Origin: Litomosoides sigmodontis
Lineage: Eukaryota; Nematoda; Chromadorea; Rhabditida; Onchocercidae
Length of the DNA: 64,000 nucleotides
Direction of reading: 5' to 3'
Assembly: GCA_963070105.1 (NCBI GenBank)
Contig: OY718805.1
Coordinates: forward strand, 4,770,001-4,834,000
Part shown: positions 12,416-24,357 of the stretch, one piece after another
Numbering within the stretch: position 1 is the first letter of the stretch
Layout of the letters: each line of letters begins with the position of its first letter
The notes under the pieces: generated by a model
The model's database searches: none
Told to the model about the DNA's origin: nothing
The model's input: the letters and a program-made list of their open reading frames with translations, nothing else
Translations under genes and position numbers: made by a program

Positions 12416-15400
12416 TTACTGAATCTGACTTGCTTCATGAGAGCTTTCGCCAGTGCTTACACTTCCGAACTCTTCATTCGCCTCCGTAAATGTTCCTATT
12501 TTGCTATCGTAATAAGCTGCTGCTGAACCATTGCTGGGCGCATTATGCACAGACTGTAATTAAGCATAATTTTTTTGCAAAATAGTTTTCGAAATAAGAA
12601 GTTCATTATAAATGTTTGTAGTTTAAGAGGTTTATTTCAACTATTTTCAGACGCATAGTCTAAGTTGCTTGTTGATTTTATTTTAAATGTAAAGTGTAAA
12701 TCAAGGAATAAATGGCAGTCAAAAATAGAATAAAACAATTGTTCAATTAAAAATCAATTACGCTATAAACTTAAAATTATCAAAACCAAAGTGTTAGCAT
12801 TCATTTTTGATAAGTAACGTACTTATGCGATATCAGAGTACTTAAAAATTTCGCCTATTTCAATTTCAAAACATATTTTACTCATATTTTATGAATTTTT
12901 ATACAATAAGGATAAAAAAAGTTGAGGAAAAAGATTTTCTCAGCACGTCCGATAGATATCTCAGCAAATAAATCACTAATATATTACATCCACAGCTGCT
13001 ACATTGTAGTAATAAATCTTTCACTGATGATATTTGGCATATATGACAGGAACCAAATTTCTACAGTAGCTGACTACTTTGATTTTTGGCTTTTTCATTG
13101 CTTCTCAAAAGATAGGTGTAAGTGGAGTGAAGTGAATTAATAAATCAAGTGTTGTAAAAGCAGTGAAATTTAATGTAGAAGTATCTTGAAGTGTTTGAAG
13201 CAGTCAATGAAGAAGATTACGCATAAAAAGTTGGAAGTAAATTTTTATGTTTAAGAAGGTTCGCCGCCCTCGAAATCATTCAGGAAGAAGGCTATTTGTT
13301 TTTTTTTTAATTCTTCTAAAAAGTGCAAATCCTCTTCAGATTGTCTCACTTCTTCATTTCATCAACCGGAATTGCTTTAGTGCTACTGGCAATACATCTC
13401 AGTTAGCAATCCGGAACACTCGGCAAGAACGGTACTTTTTAGAGTACACGGAAAGATTACAAATTTTAGTTCATTTCCAGATAAATGCCTGTGCTTCATT
13501 GCTGCATGAATATTTACAGACTGTTTTTCTGTTAATCTTAACATCTGTGTTCAAGTAAATTATGGCCTTATATATTTTTTTAAAGCCTTGCTTCTCATCC
13601 TCAGCATCCATCAATAATTCATTTTTGTGATACCGTCGCTTCTTCCTTTAGTCATTGAAAAAAGATAAAAAAAAAAACTGAAATCAACCAACCACATAAT
13701 CCTGTCCATCGTTATCCGGCAAGTGAATCCCTTGATTGGCAGCCATAATTTTTGTCATTTTTCCTTGACTTTGTAGCATATTTTCTAGTTTTGTGATATA
13801 CTCAATTGCACTTCTCAAGATTTCAACCTGAAGTTAAAAATTTTTTAAATTTGATTCCAAAGCATTTTAAAAAATTGCTAGCAAACGATTTTTTTGCAAT
13901 TTTCTTCGGAAAATTTAAAGAGTTTTTAAAAGAAGAAAAAAAGAACTTTTGGCAATCTCTGATTCGGATTAGGACATGTCCTTTGTTTGACCACTTCAAA
14001 TGCTTCGTTTACTTTGCGCAATCGTCGTCTTTCACGCATTGTTGCTGCTTTTCTTCTGTCTACTACAACTTTGCGACATTAGCAAAATAATTTTAAAGTT
14101 CTCTGTTTAAAAAATGAGCAATTGAATAAATAGACAAACTATTGTCAGGAAGCACGTAGCAGAGTTAAATAATAAATAAACAACGTGAATACTGTTCCAC
14201 AGGTCAGGTATCTTTCAAAGTAGATATTTATGAAATTTGATTTTTAATCTCAATGACTGGTATAAATAATCATAAAAACTTACGTCTTCGCGGTACCTGC
14301 ACAGGCTCAGCATGTTGTGCAACAGCCGAAGTATTAGCGACATCCGCGCTTGTCTGGATTAGTTCCGTATGCGCTTCCGGAATATCACTGGTTGAACCAG
14401 CTGCTGCGGGAATCAATTCCACTGCTAAAAAACTCTTCAAATTGCACTTGTTTTCTCGTTTACGTAAATTGTAATGCTAAAAGGTTCAGCATTCCTACTT
14501 TCTAATCAATCAATAATTTATCACATAAGTTTTATTTAAATTATAATATAACCCATGGAGAGGATAAATGGTAGAATGGAAAGAAATTAGTAAATGAAGG
14601 ACATTAAACTTTAGTTGTATGAAAGGCTTAATAAGAAATACTGCTAGTATCATTACACCAATATCATACTGTGACCTGCAAAAAGATGGTACTGAAGAAA
14701 ATGCTTTAGAAATGATAACTTAAATATTTCTTGGAGTTACGTATGTTTGTGTAGATCCTATGAAGTTACTTTATTGAAAAGTACTTGCGGATGGCTTCTG
14801 ATATTTTAAATTAACTTAATTTGAATGCTTGCTTAATGGAATTACAAAAAGCAACAATACAATGAACAGGTGCATTCAATACTTCTAACAAGAGCTAGAA
14901 AAGATGTAAATGCGCTTGATTTCGCAGTAAAATTTTGAGTTAATCCACCTCTCTCCTCTTACCACTTCTTTTTTGAATATCAGCTTGAATAAGTAAGTGA
15001 GGAAAAATGAACCGTGCTCTTTAACATCCTGTTCCTGCTTAATATCTTTTGCAATTCCAGGATCAGATCGAACTGACTTCGGGAATTCTGCACTGCTTCG
15101 ATTTGTGGTGGAAAATGGTGTTAAATCTGTGGTATAGAAGGATGTGGATCCCGTAGTGGGACCATAAGATGGATAGTAAGAAGGATATCTGTAAAGCAGG
15201 AAGTAAGATGAAGGAACACAAAAGATCTCCTTATTACAAATTGATGATGAGAAACCTGCATTGATTCGAAAATGACCCATTCAAGCCCTTCGACGAAACT
15301 TTGTCGAATTCAGTGGCACATCCGATTAGCTCACATTTGTTGGTGAAGCCGAGTAATTAATGAGGAAACCACTCAACCACCCTTACGTGCGATTTACGTG

Positions 15401-15675
15401 AACGATGAAGCACACAATGAAAGAATTTGATAGGACTGTGTTTGCGATCCTCGTGCCATTGTATCCGTTGAAAATTTCAAATATTTCCGATCCAATAGGA
15501 TTGATTACCTGTATGGGTCATAGGTGGAAAGGGCATGCGCGGATGAATATTCTCCAAGAGGTGCTGCCTGAGGTGCAAATGGTGTTAGCGTTGTAATATC
15601 TGGCGCTGCAGTTATTCTTGTTTGCGGTTGCGTATAACCGTACAACGGATCGTACTGACACCCTTCTGGGTTCAT
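12416..15675 (-). CDS. hlh-1: MyoD-family bHLH transcription factor (HLH-1)
   Basis: Six minus-strand exons keep frame throughout: 15675-15509, 15188-15013, 14424-14284, 14068-13947, 13827-13693 and 12553-12416, giving 292 residues. The basic region and helices run from about residue 165 to 220: [38 protein letters not shown], then [20 protein letters not shown] across the exon 4/5 junction. This is the myogenic bHLH signature, including the Ala-Thr of the basic region that marks MyoD-type factors, and it closely follows C. elegans HLH-1. The N-terminal third is Tyr/Pro/Thr-rich ([14 protein letters not shown]), as expected of an activation region. It should act as a homodimer or with E/Daughterless partners on CANNTG sites to specify body-wall muscle. 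The ATG directly abuts an AG (ataattgcag), implying trans-splicing at the start codon. Donors of exons 4 (gttctt) and 5 (gttggt) are weak, and the last intron is over 1.1 kb, so an extra exon there is possible. Confidence 0.93.
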
Positions 15676-15682
15676 CTGCAAT
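15676..15682 (-). promoter_or_regulatory. Trans-splice acceptor abutting the hlh-1 ATG
   Basis: On the minus strand ataattgcag is immediately followed by ATG at 15675, leaving no room for a 5' UTR of its own. This is typical of spliced-leader acceptors, though an upstream non-coding exon joined here cannot be excluded. Confidence 0.45.
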
Positions 15683-16233
15683 TATGAGAAAAACTTATTG
15701 ATACTTATCATTTAAATTCATATATATATATAATTTTTTTAAGCTTTGCTTACTTGGTCTGTTCACCTAAGACACTTATTGGAAATCTGTTTCTTGGAGA
15801 ATTCCGTCTTTTTTCCGAAAACTGTTATTTCGTGAATTACAAAAAATGCTCGACTTTTCAGCTTGAACACTTTGTAGCATATGAGTTAGATCATAATTAA
15901 GAATTCATATAAATATTTTTCAAATAGTAAATTTTGCAAAATTAATAGGAAAGATAGTTAGATTGTGGTAAAATAGTTGTGAAACTAACCAAGAGCACGA
16001 AAACCGCTCAACATGGATATATTCTGGAAGCGATTTCAGTCTTTTATTTAAAGGAGTTGTTTGGAAATGTCAATTGGACAGTTAGTTAGTCGCATGTTGC
16101 TAAGCGTGAGCGATAAATGGCTAAGTTATTCGTCAAGGTGCGCCAAACGCAAGCAAAGAGCAACGGCGAAGTGGACTAGCAACTAGGCTCAAGCTAACTG
16201 AACTGAAACTGAAACTGACACCGAGAAACGAGC

Positions 16234-16914
16234 CAGCTGGGGCGCCATCTGTGGTGGCAACAGGCGGGGACAGCTGCGTTACCATGTTAAAGCTCTAACT
16301 CCTCGGCCGAAGTTAGCACATATGTTTCATGGTCAATTGTTGCGAAATGTGCTTAAAGGCCAACTGTTGTGGCGGTGATGGTGCGGTTGGTTGGTTGGTT
16401 GGTTGGTGCTGACGTGTAAGCTTTAGTATAAAGTAAAATAGCTGCATTGGAGTTAGTAACAACATTATCTTACTCTTATCAATATCGTCATCATCATCAT
16501 CATTCTCTTTACCACCAGCATTCACATCCATTCAGGTGACTTACCTTTCAAGCTTTTCCAACTATCTGGAGAAGCTGATGGCTATGTGCTCCGCGGACAG
16601 ATTCACTTCACTCCCACGAACAATTGGCGTAAATTTCGAGGTGACGAATAAAACAAGAAAGATGGGCTCCTTTCAACAGCTGCTACCTTCCGAAACAACA
16701 AAAACGTCCACTACCAACAACTGACTTTAGGCCAACTGTTCATTCCTGAGGAAAAGCAAAGTATCCTAAGCTAATCTCTGGCTAGCTTCTCCTAGCTAAC
16801 TACTGTACTCCGCCCCTCCTCTTTAGCATAGACTTGCCAAAATATAATTAGAAAAGAAGGTAACACTCATCACACATCATATGAGCTGAAGAGAAGTACA
16901 GAAAGATGCAGCTG
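16234..16914. promoter_or_regulatory. Cluster of four CAGCTG E-boxes upstream of hlh-1
   Basis: CAGCTG occurs at 16234-16239, 16271-16276, 16677-16682 and 16909-16914, within 681 bases, 560-1240 bases upstream of the hlh-1 start. CAGCTG is the core site preferred by MyoD-type dimers and is palindromic. The hexamer also turns up singly elsewhere in the window, so the cluster is suggestive rather than proven regulatory DNA. Confidence 0.35.
16385..16407. repeat. (GGTT)n microsatellite
   Basis: Five to six GGTT units upstream of hlh-1. Confidence 0.85.
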
Positions 16915-18431
16915 CTTGAAAGCAAATTGTGCAATGCAATATCGTAGGAGCTATATCAGACGAGGAGCAGATCACCTCTTCAAACATTCAGCCCTCCTTT
17001 ATTGTCCCATAACATCAAGTCATCCTACAGAAGATATTTTTCCGTCTTTTTTTGTAACCGACTTCTGGGAATAGTTTTACGACGACGAGTGCCACAGACG
17101 GAGCAAAATTTATAGCTTTGAAAGAAATAATTCCAAGTATTAATAAATTATTACTGCGTACAAGCAGACATGTAAATACGAAGCGTTCTTACAAGCCATT
17201 CCTCCCTGAATTTGGATTGAAATGTTGCTAGGCGTAGCGAGAAAGGGAGAAAGGGAAAGGAGGATAGCAGGAATTCTCATATCTCGCTCGCGTGACAGCT
17301 CTCTAGTTTACGGATTGATCTAGAGCTGTTGGATTTGATAGCTGTTTGCGATTAGCAGATTTCGGATGAATATTCCTCGCTCTCTTCTTCCTCCAACTTT
17401 TCCCTACAATTAAAAGCTCTCATGCACAACCATCTAAAATCATAAATTTCGGTATCTCTAAATATCTGTAATTAAAGAAGGATAAGTCAGGTGGATAAAA
17501 GATCTAGTTAGAGTTAGCATCATCAATACTGACAGGATCGTCCACACTTTTGGTTTAGTAGCCTTATCACACTGGACACTGAGAAGCAATCACTGTAGAG
17601 AGCGAGCGTTGTGGACAATACACATGTGAGCAGCAATTTCCTCTCCAGCACCTCATGAGCTTACCATGCTCAATTTGCTTTTGTGGATTTTCCGTTTATT
17701 TCTTCCTTTCTCACCTTTCGCAGCAAATTCGTTGAAATTCTCTTCCGTCACTCTTTGCTCATTTCAAAGAGCTTTCCAATTACAAACATAAATTATTGCA
17801 TTATTAGGAAATATTGCAGAACATCCAGCAGGTCATCCACCGGATATTCCTCGTAGCAAATGCTGCGACAGGCAGTGAATAATATATGATAGTTACAGTT
17901 CCTCCATATTAATTAATGTCCAACGAAAAGTCGCTGCCAGTATTGATGAAAGATTTTTTAATTAATCGCTTTTCCTTCACTTCAAGAGGACGTCGTTTGT
18001 TACATTGCCTCGCTCACTTCACCCATATAAATCCTCTCTCCCCCTCTCCCTCCCTCCTTTCAGCCTTCTCTTCCCGCTCAATGCTTGTGTTGTAACGCTT
18101 TATCTATCATTAAATTTTAAATCAAAATCGATAAAAAAAACTTTCGGATTTCCTGAAAGTTCATTTTTTTTGTTTTACTGTAATAGCTTGAAATTTAGAA
18201 AATTATTTGATGAAAACTTTTTGATAAAATTCCTGCACAAATTTGACAAACATTCAATTCCTTCAATTCAAATAGCAGTAGAAGTCATTTCTGTTAACTT
18301 TCGAGCGCAATAACAGAGGCTGTTTGTTGTCCGCCATCTTATATGCTATTCTTTTTGACCTTTCTGGTTATTTTTCCGCTCTCAAAATATAGCAGTGGAA
18401 AAGGAGGATAGACCCGATTAAGTATTACAAT

Positions 18432-18568
18432 TCATTGCGCCCAGCGGTACCTTGGTACAGCACTTGTCGGCATATTAGATGTCATTAAGGATTCATCCCT
18501 GTTCGTCATACGGTACATTAGCCGTTGAGCTTCAGCTTCTGCTGTAAGCGGCACTTTTCTATCTTCAG
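18432..18568 (-). CDS. Orphan terminal coding exon, family not recognised
   Basis: On the minus strand an acceptor-like cgcattag is followed by 44 codons and a TGA at 18434-18432. The frame reads EDRKVPLTAEAEAQRLMYRM followed by TNRDESLMTSNMPTSAVPRY and RWAQ. The charged helix-like first half, balanced amino-acid usage and local base composition make it look like a genuine C-terminus. I do not recognise the family and could not trace upstream exons with confidence in 18600-20900. One weak candidate lies near 20190-20290, also on the minus strand. A short tail such as this could follow a membrane domain, but nothing here shows it. Confidence 0.4.
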
Positions 18569-19835
18569 CTAATGCGTAACCCCAGTTAATTATTTATTTT
18601 TGTAAAGCTTTAAAAAAAGATTTGTCATTAAATTTTAGATGTAAATTTTAGCAAGATATACGCCGTATCATTTCCAATGCTAACTCAATTTTAGGCAATA
18701 ATCAACATGCCGTCATTTGTCACTTTGCTTTTTGGTGAACTATGAATTTTTGGAAAAATTTATTTACTGAATGTATTTTCAAGAGAAGTTTTGATGATTG
18801 AAATTGCTTTATTTTAATAACTAACCATATGCAGAATTTTTAAATGAAATTTCAGTGAACTGCATTCTTATTATCTCTCCTTGAGACACAATAAATGTAT
18901 TACATTTATTTATTAAAGGAATGATAAGGAAATTTAGTAAAATAAAGAGTCAGCATTAAATATATATTAAGTTCACGTTTTCTTTCTCAGAGGATGAGAA
19001 GTTTCATCTGTTTGACGGTTGTTAGTTAGTTAAAAGTGCTAGCAAACAAAATCTTTTTTGATGCAAAAAAAGTGAAAGATTGGGAAATTCAAATTTCTCA
19101 GTGAAAAAAAGGGAAGTTATGGGAGCAACCGAAAATGCCATAAATTTAAATGTGTCGCTTAGATTCACCGCTTCCTTGTCAATTGATGGACCGGAATACT
19201 TTAATGAAAATGCTTTCCAAGACATTCTTCAATCACATCGATCTTTTCCTATTCACCTGGTGTCTCTTTTCTCACTAATTACTCGTAAGTTAGGGATTTC
19301 CACAGTTGAGTCCTAGTTTGAGCAAAAAACATGTTTTCGTACGTACTTCATCTATTGACGGAAGTAATCCAAAATGATATCTTTCATTTTTTTGGTATTA
19401 AGTGAAAAAATTTGCGAACTGAAAAAAAATTCATCATTCCTTTATTTTTTAAAATTTAGTAAAATAAAGAGTTAAATCTGAGGATAAAATGTCGATATGT
19501 TTTTTAGGAAAAACGAGAAAATTAAGTTGTAGTTTTAATTAATTTGAGATTAATAACTGGAAGTTTGAGTTCTAATTCATCAAAGTTTCAAACAATTAAG
19601 GAGGAATTAATTAATGCAGTTGAAGAGCTTCTTCAAATCTTTTCAATCAAAATAACAAAACTGCTAACTGATGATGTCATCGCATTAACGATTCACTTAT
19701 GATTTGGACAGAAAACTAAGAAATTTTTGATTTCTCCCAAAATCACAATATCAATTAAAAACATCGATAAAGTGCTATAACTACAGCGACATAAACAGAC
19801 GATAATCTCATAGCAACATCGATTAAATGCTTTAT

Positions 19836-19950
19836 ATTTTTTAAATGCTTTTTTAAATTTTAATTTTTTTAAAATTCTTTAAATATAAAAATTTTTTAAA
19901 TAAAAAAAATTTTTTTAAAATTTTTTAAATGCTCATTAAATGCTTTTTAT
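19836..19950. repeat. A/T low-complexity block
   Basis: Runs of T and A with repeated ttttttaaa and aaattttttt words, including several inverted copies. AT content is close to 95 percent. Confidence 0.7.
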
Positions 19951-20980
19951 TTCATTTCGGCGGGGAGGTAAATTATGAACGGAACTATGAACGAGAGATC
20001 AGGAATACGGCAACATGTAAGTGTACGTATACGATACACTTAAAATTGATCGAATTGTTAAATACGTGGTAATTATTTGTTGGTATTACATCTCTCATCT
20101 CTTACTAAACGGAATGAACGGAGGAGGAAAGAGTGGGACTTTTCTATGAAATTAATCAGGAACCCGACAGTAATCACCTAAGTACCACTGCTCTACGTAA
20201 ACAGTTTCGTTAACAGCACGAAATCCACAGCTTGGCAACCATCGGCGTTAACTTCTGAATTGTTCAATGTTGCTGCTCTGAAGAAGTGATTAACTATCAC
20301 AGAGCAAGAATGATCCGCCGAGAGTAATCAAAGTCGATCAGTTATAAATGCATGAAAAGTTGCTAAAAAAATATACTTGGTGTTTAAATAAAACTAAGAA
20401 TGAGCAAGTCGTGCATTTTTTGAGTGCATTGTTCTGTTGCCATCCAATGAACACTGCCTGAATTCACGCAGTTCTTTAAAATTACATCTGCGAATTTCGC
20501 TTGTAAAATCAAACAATCTTCTAAAAATCACACACGTTTTGCGTTATGTTGTTCACCGCTCATCGACGTGTGTCAATTCTTCTGTTCCCTACGGTAACGT
20601 GGAAGATTTCATAGTGCGCAGGTAGCCAGTTGGTTTCCACAAATATTTATGGAATTTTAGTAACTTTAACTTTATGTGTAATACAAATTTACGTGACGTA
20701 ATAGCAGAGATGAAGCAACTGAAATAACATTTGTAAACTAAATAAACCACGGCAATCAAATAACTGCAAAATTGTACAGAAATCAATTCATCGACTGTAT
20801 ATCATTCTCTTAAAGAGCTCTATCATTTTACAGCTAAGTGACACGGTGAAAATTTCACTGCGCCAGCCGCTGTAAAATTGTTTGCTTCGATGGTTTCGGT
20901 TGCTAATGCAAAAGTTGAATTTAATGCGATACGAAAGATTCCGACAAAGAGGATTGACGGAATTCTGTTCTTTGAAGTCT

Positions 20981-20986
20981 TTTATT
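20981..20986 (-). terminator. Polyadenylation signal of the P450 gene
   Basis: TTTATT on the plus strand reads AATAAA on the minus strand, 26 bases past the TAG at 21012-21014. Confidence 0.5.
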
Positions 20987-21011
20987 TTCCTAAATAAACT
21001 AAAGCCAGCAA

Positions 21012-24000
21012 CTAAGCCATCCTTCTCTCAACAAGACATTTGTATGGAGCTGGTGAGGTTGTCAGACCAAAGAGTCGTTTTGTGGAGGGATTCGGTTCAT
21101 TTGGAACGGTCAGGAAGCGGTAGTGCCTCATCAGGTTGGCATAAATGAGGAATAACTCGGCCTTCGCTAATGATTCACCCAAGCATTGTCGTTTACCAAG
21201 AGAAAATGGAAAAAATGCATCATACCTGAAAATTAGCTGAATTACTGATTATTTAAGTTAATAAACAGTTGATAATTTCATGTACACTGTGTAATTAATT
21301 CATAATTTATTAGAAGGTATTTTGCCAAACATCCTGGATGGTTCTGATGCCGAACCTTTTAGGTTACCATTGCTAGGTGCTCATTATTTTGTAGTTTAAA
21401 TTATAAAGATCAAAAAAGCTAGACAACTACTCAATGTTTTTGATTGGAATGGATATTACTTTTTGAGCGTGAATCCATCATCTTCTAGAAAACGTTCCGG
21501 TCGGAACTCCTTGGGTTTCTCGAAGTTTACCGGATCATTCATTGCGATGGAAATTTGTGGGATGCAAAGTGTTCCAGCCGGATAGTAATATTTTCCCATA
21601 ACAACATCCTCCGCTACGGTTCGCAATAAATTAATGGGGAAAATATTAGCGAAACGTTGAATTTCCTGCAAGGAAAAATGTTCAAACGAAGAGGGAGTTT
21701 AATGACTTCTCCTAAAAAATTAACGCGACATTGAAATCATTTTTAATAATTGATATTAAAATTTTCAATTTAATCGTTACATATTTCAACATCCTGAAGA
21801 ATTTGCATTGTCCATTAAAGAACTGTAAATTTTATTACAAAATTGATTTTTTTTCATACTCGTAGTGCATCATTTAAAAATTTCTGTTTAATATTTTTTA
21901 TTTTCTGTTTTTCCGATGTTCTAAACAAACTACAAAGCTTACAGTATTGCTAAAAAACTTACTTGAATGGTAGCCATTGTGTACGAACACTTTGGTTTAT
22001 CGGCAAGAGTAATTCTGCTTCCAATTTCGTCCAACTCATTCTGAACTTTTGTTTGTACGTCAGGATGAATCATTGAAAGGAGAAAGCCCCATTTTAATGT
22101 TGTTACTGTTGTTTCCATCCCAGCAAAAAATAAATCCAACAGCAACATCATAAGTTGCCATTCGCTGCAATAGAAAAATTCAAACAGTTAACCGACTAGA
22201 TGATCTTTCACTCGAAGACAGCTGGAAATGAATTTGCAACCGAACTCATTTCGATAAACTGTCGCGCACGCAGAACTACGTAGTCATTTTTGCTGGGAAT
22301 AATTTTTGAGATTAATTTCAGTTCCTTAAGAAGCAAGTAGCTGGAAAAAGGGCGGAATTATCTAGAAAATTATTGCTCATTTGAAATGTTCACACTTTTA
22401 AAAGGAAATTTAAGGACCAAATTTAATACCTAAAATATTCACTCGGCTCACCGGCTTTTTTTCTACGGTCCATTTCTGAGAGATAGGCATAAGTGAAATC
22501 TGTGATTTCTGGAAGTTCCACGCTATTGAATGTATTCATGTGCACCTAAGCGACTGAATGAATATTACTTGATCGTATATGTGAGTAAGAAGAAGTAAAA
22601 GGATGGGAAGAGAGGGTGGCAGAAAAAATGACAAGCACACCTGCACTTCGCTGGAAATGAATTCCCACAGCTCATCCCGAAGATACTTGAACCTTCGCCA
22701 TTTATAATTCACAAGTGGTATGTTTGTGGTGAACGGCAGCGTTATGTACAGTCCCATCAGAGGATGCAAAACCAATTGCGACAGGGAATCAAGCAATTTG
22801 TGCAAAGAGCTGAATTGCGCACTTCCCTGATAAAATGCCGCTGATTAATTTGCATACCATTATTAGGGTGAAATAAAACTGTTTCATAGTTAGCGCGTGC
22901 ACTCACCTGTGGAAAACGATAACCAAATAATATGTTATTGATGATATTGCCAACGCAGACAGCATGCACGGCGCACACATCCGTCGCTTGCGCAGTGCAC
23001 TTTGTTTCCAAATAATCTATGAAAATTTCAACTTCCTTCATAATTTTCTCTTCTATTAGCATTCTACCAACTCCAAAATCTCGCAATATTCGAAGCGCAA
23101 AACGTCGTTGCTGCTTCCATTTGTCACCATCAATTTGAATTACACCATTTGCACCACCTACAACCGACGATCGAAATAAGCCATCGTTTAGGACAAACGA
23201 AATTGGGTGAGTGATAAGAAATTAAGAATACTTTGCTATTCCACTAAATTCGGCAACATAGATTTTGAGGAAAAGGGGAACACACGCTCTGCAATTTATC
23301 TTTGGTCTCTGGGAAATTGCTGCATCTGCGAAGGAAATTATCCTTAAAAGAGATAAATAGTCTTCTTGAATTAATACCCATGAAGAAGTCAGTTGCGTAA
23401 TTACGCCACCGATTACTGAACACCTCTGCATTACGTATAAAGTACTCGCGCATCGTTTCTACGTCTGTAACCATCACCAGAGGTATCGGTCCGATCCAAA
23501 ATGTGACCAAATTACCTGAATTGTAAAAGTGCTTGGTCGACTGCTTGTTGATGAAACATCACGTCGCATTTATAAATTAAATGCAACATAAATGTGATGT
23601 GATTATTCAGGACGAATATTTAGACGTTACTGAAACGTGTTGAATGCTACTGTTGCTGCTATTGCAGAAGGAACTGGAATGGTTCATCTGTTCACCGTCC
23701 ATTCCATATTCTTCGAATATTGAAATCAAATAATTGCTGTTGAAGTGTTATTGTGTAATTTTACTTTAAGCCAACTTCATTTGCATGAATAATCAATGGT
23801 TTTCTTCTTCGGCAACAATTTATTGACGTTTCTTCGTAAATTAGGAACAGTTAAACGATCAAACAATGGAAACCAACCGAAAACATTCATTTAACAACCT
23901 TTCACTAAAAAAAATTAACTTCAAATAACTCTCACCGTACTTCTGCTTCCATGCAAGAAACATGTCATCTATGGAGTTATAAAAAATGAAATGGAGAAGA

Positions 24001-24357
24001 TTCCCTAGAAATAGCCATGGAGTTGGCCCTGGTGGGAGAAGTCGTCGCTTCCAGTTTAAATCGTAAAAAATGTATGAAACAGCTAGTAGCAACAGTGGTA
24101 GTGGTATTGGCTGAAAAAATTCACCGCTCCTTTCTTTCAAGATATTTTAATTTTGAAATTAAAAAGGAAGTAAGATTCTTTTTGGCAATATTACTATACG
24201 AAGGAGCCTTTACTCATTGAAAAAAATTTATATAAAATTTTATTAAAATTAATAAACGTACCAAACGAATGAATGAATTCGCTGTTTTAGAACGTAAAAC
24301 TGAACTGATCGCTATCACTATCAACAGGGATAACAAGATAAATTGAAAACTATACAT
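21012..24357 (-). CDS. Cytochrome P450, nematode CYP2-clan type
   Basis: Nine minus-strand exons keep frame: 24357-24262 (inferred), 24110-23936, 23515-23378, 23157-22907, 22826-22641, 22545-22430, 22164-21963, 21665-21460 and 21225-21012, giving 527 residues. It should be a microsomal haem monooxygenase. The hallmarks appear in order: hydrophobic anchor, then WKRRLLPPGPTPWLFLGNLL; the C-helix WKQQRRFALRILRDFG; the I-helix FFAGMETT (about 333-340); the K-helix ExxR (EIQR, 389-392, split by an intron); the PERF motif FRPERF; and the haem loop FFPFSLGKRQCLGE with the Cys ligand at about 471. The motif style resembles the C. elegans CYP33-35 group, but subfamily cannot be fixed by eye. The first exon is inferred: its ATG follows a tgattatag acceptor, it encodes a second hydrophobic segment and ends in a gtacgt donor in the right phase. 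Without it the 24110 exon has no start codon. A few residues before GGANGVIQIDG seem fewer than in relatives. Confidence 0.88.

Larger units (their letters stand above)
15676..18431. other. 5' region of hlh-1, non-coding with E-boxes and simple repeats
   Basis: The stretch holds four perfect CAGCTG E-boxes (16234, 16271, 16677, 16909), a (GGTT)n run at 16385-16407 and a CAT/ATC run at 16486-16503. A gtaagt donor lies on the minus strand at about 16549, after GCTTGAAAG, and could end a non-coding first exon of hlh-1. Around 17000-17110 and 17810-17880, short cysteine-containing frames are open on both strands, but I cannot assign them to a gene. Confidence 0.4.
18569..21011. other. Mostly non-coding; unplaced exon fragments
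   Basis: No complete gene. A plus-strand frame at about 19105-19258 (reading KKREVMGATENA and on to an HL before a gtgtct donor) and a minus-strand frame near 20190-20290 could be exons but have no partners. An A/T low-complexity block lies at 19836-19950. TTTATT at 20981-20986 gives AATAAA on the minus strand, 26 bases past the P450 stop. Confidence 0.4.

Noticed and set aside
19105..19258. Possible plus-strand exon between tttctcag and gtgtct
   Set aside because: The opposite strand is equally open and no partner exons were found.
22201..22345. Open minus-strand stretch between P450 exons
   Set aside because: The flanking exons join directly in frame (YFS then EWQLMMLLLDLFFAG), matching the family. 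Including this stretch would bring in a stop.
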